Shown here piece by piece: positions 6,005-6,844 of a stretch of 6,844 bases of DNA. The stretch is taken from the NCBI GenBank assembly GCA_030655795.1, contig JAUSPJ010000246.1:1-6844 (forward strand), given 5' to 3'. Under the pieces are notes generated by a model that did not search any database, was not told where the DNA came from, and was given only the letters and a program-made list of their open reading frames with translations. Each line of letters opens with the position of its first letter. Position 1 is the first letter of the stretch. Position numbers and translations under genes: made by a program. The DNA comes from Fidelibacterota bacterium. Lineage in GTDB: Bacteria; Fidelibacterota; UBA2242.

Positions 6005-6844
6005 ATGTTAACACTTGCTATTCAAAAATCCGGCCGGCTCAGTGAAAAAACCGTCAAACTGCTGCATGAGTGCGGAATCGCCTTTGAAAACGGCGGCAAT
6101 TCCAAGCTGAAGTCAAAGGCCAGCAATTTCCCGATGCAGATTCTGTATTTGCGCGATGACGATATTCCCGAATGTGTCGCTGATGGGATTGCCGATGTCG
6201 GGATCGTCGGGGAAAATGTTTATCGTGAAAAAAAGCGCCCTCTGACAATTATTGAACGCCTGGGATTTGCCCGATGCCGCCTGTCGATTGCGGTTCCGAA
6301 AAGTAGGGATTATCAAAAAGCCAGTGATTTGAATGGATTGAATATCGCCACATCCTATCCCAATATTCTGAAGACATTTTTATATGAAAAAAAGATTAAC
6401 GTTAACGTCCATGAGATTAGCGGTTCCGTAGAGATTGCTCCGGGCATTGGTCTGGCGGATGCAATTTTCGATATCGTCAGCACTGGCAGCACACTACTGT
6501 CAAATGGTTTGCGGGAAGTAGAAACGGTAATGCGGTCAGAAGCAGTACTGGTCGCCGGTGAAAATTTGACATCTGATAAGCAAGAACTTCTGGATAAGTT
6601 GTTGTTCAGGATTCGGGCGGTACAGACGGCCGGCAACCGTAAATATATTTTGCTGAATGCCCCGAATGACCGTATTAATGATATATGCAAGTTGTTGCCC
6701 GGTATGAAAAGTCCGACGATTATGCCCCTGTCCATAGAGGGCTGGAGCTCGATTCATTCGGTCATCGAGGAAGATGAATTCTGGGAGAAGATCGAGGCGC
6801 TGAAGGCTGCCGGCGCCCAGGGCATTCTGGTCATTCCCATTGAA
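6005..6844 (+). CDS. hisG: ATP phosphoribosyltransferase, long form, 3' end cut off by window
   Basis: 280 codons are open to the window edge. The family's long form is about 285-300 residues and E. coli ends only a few residues after the matching VLPIE, so only a short tail is missing. It joins ATP and PRPP to form phosphoribosyl-ATP, the first committed step of histidine synthesis. Visible motifs are AIQKSGRLSE (5-14), RDDDIPECVADGIADVGIVGEN (about 50-71), ATSYPN (115-120), GSVEIAPGIGLADAI (140-154) and the PRPP-binding loop DIVSTGSTLLSNGL (156-169). The C-terminal regulatory domain (about 185-280), with KYILLNAP (213-220) and GAQGILVIPIE, marks the HisZ-independent form that binds histidine as feedback inhibitor. 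The ATG at 6005 follows AAGGAA (5995-6000) by 4 bases and aligns with the family start. It is the first gene after the his attenuator; further his genes are expected beyond the window. Confidence 0.96.
   Translation, partial: MLTLAIQKSGRLSEKTVKLLHECGIAFENGGNSKLKSKASNFPMQILYLRDDDIPECVADGIADVGIVGENVYREKKRPLTIIERLGFARCRLSIAVPKSRDYQKASDLNGLNIATSYPNILKTFLYEKKINVNVHEISGSVEIAPGIGLADAIFDIVSTGSTLLSNGLREVETVMRSEAVLVAGENLTSDKQELLDKLLFRIRAVQTAGNRKYILLNAPNDRINDICKLLPGMKSPTIMPLSIEGWSSIHSVIEEDEFWEKIEALKAAGAQGILVIPIE

Noticed and set aside
5991..6011. Six-codon ORF from ATG 5991 overlapping the hisG start
   Set aside because: It has no ribosome site of its own (the upstream bases are the terminator T-run) and its early bases are the hisG Shine-Dalgarno sequence.
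6355..6735. 126-codon minus-strand open frame inside hisG
   Set aside because: The + strand frame has unbroken HisG motifs across the same bases, so this is a shadow.

Overview
The window is a bacterial amino-acid biosynthesis locus read entirely on the + strand. It holds most of a branched-chain operon, cimA(partial)-leuA-leuC-leuD-leuB, followed by the start of a histidine operon: promoter, hisL leader peptide, attenuator and hisG, which runs off the right end. G+C is moderate, about half by eye. Start sites mostly carry good GGAG-type Shine-Dalgarno sequences, and the his promoter resembles a sigma70 consensus. The combination of citramalate synthase, a 420-residue LeuC, the order leuA-C-D-B and a long-form HisG does not fit an enteric bacterium. 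A free-living, probably anaerobic lineage (for example deltaproteobacterial-grade or Calditrichota/FCB-like) is possible, but I cannot fix the taxon from this sequence.

Positions 1-5769 hold five tightly packed genes with gaps of 15, 11, 8 and 2 bases, so they are almost certainly one transcript. CimA makes (R)-citramalate from pyruvate and acetyl-CoA, and LeuA makes 2-isopropylmalate from 2-oxoisovalerate and acetyl-CoA. LeuCD isomerises both products and LeuB oxidatively decarboxylates both, giving 2-oxobutyrate for isoleucine and 2-oxoisocaproate for leucine. One LeuCDB set therefore probably serves two pathways, with a threonine-independent route to isoleucine.

Positions 5770-6004 are the only real non-coding stretch and the most informative part of the window. 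After a possible weak leu terminator comes a promoter (TTGACA, 17-base spacer, TATTTT) and a leader of about 158 bases. The leader encodes a 20-residue peptide with five His codons in a six-codon run. It can fold into mutually exclusive structures: a protector hairpin, a 9-bp antiterminator and a Rho-independent terminator with a U6 tail just ahead of hisG. This is a textbook layout for ribosome-mediated histidine attenuation.

Positions 6005-6844 encode nearly all of the long, probably histidine-inhibited form of ATP phosphoribosyltransferase, the first enzyme of histidine synthesis. No mobile element, CRISPR array, tRNA or rRNA was seen. I do not see a wholly new system here; the his attenuator in an apparently non-enteric background is the best lead.
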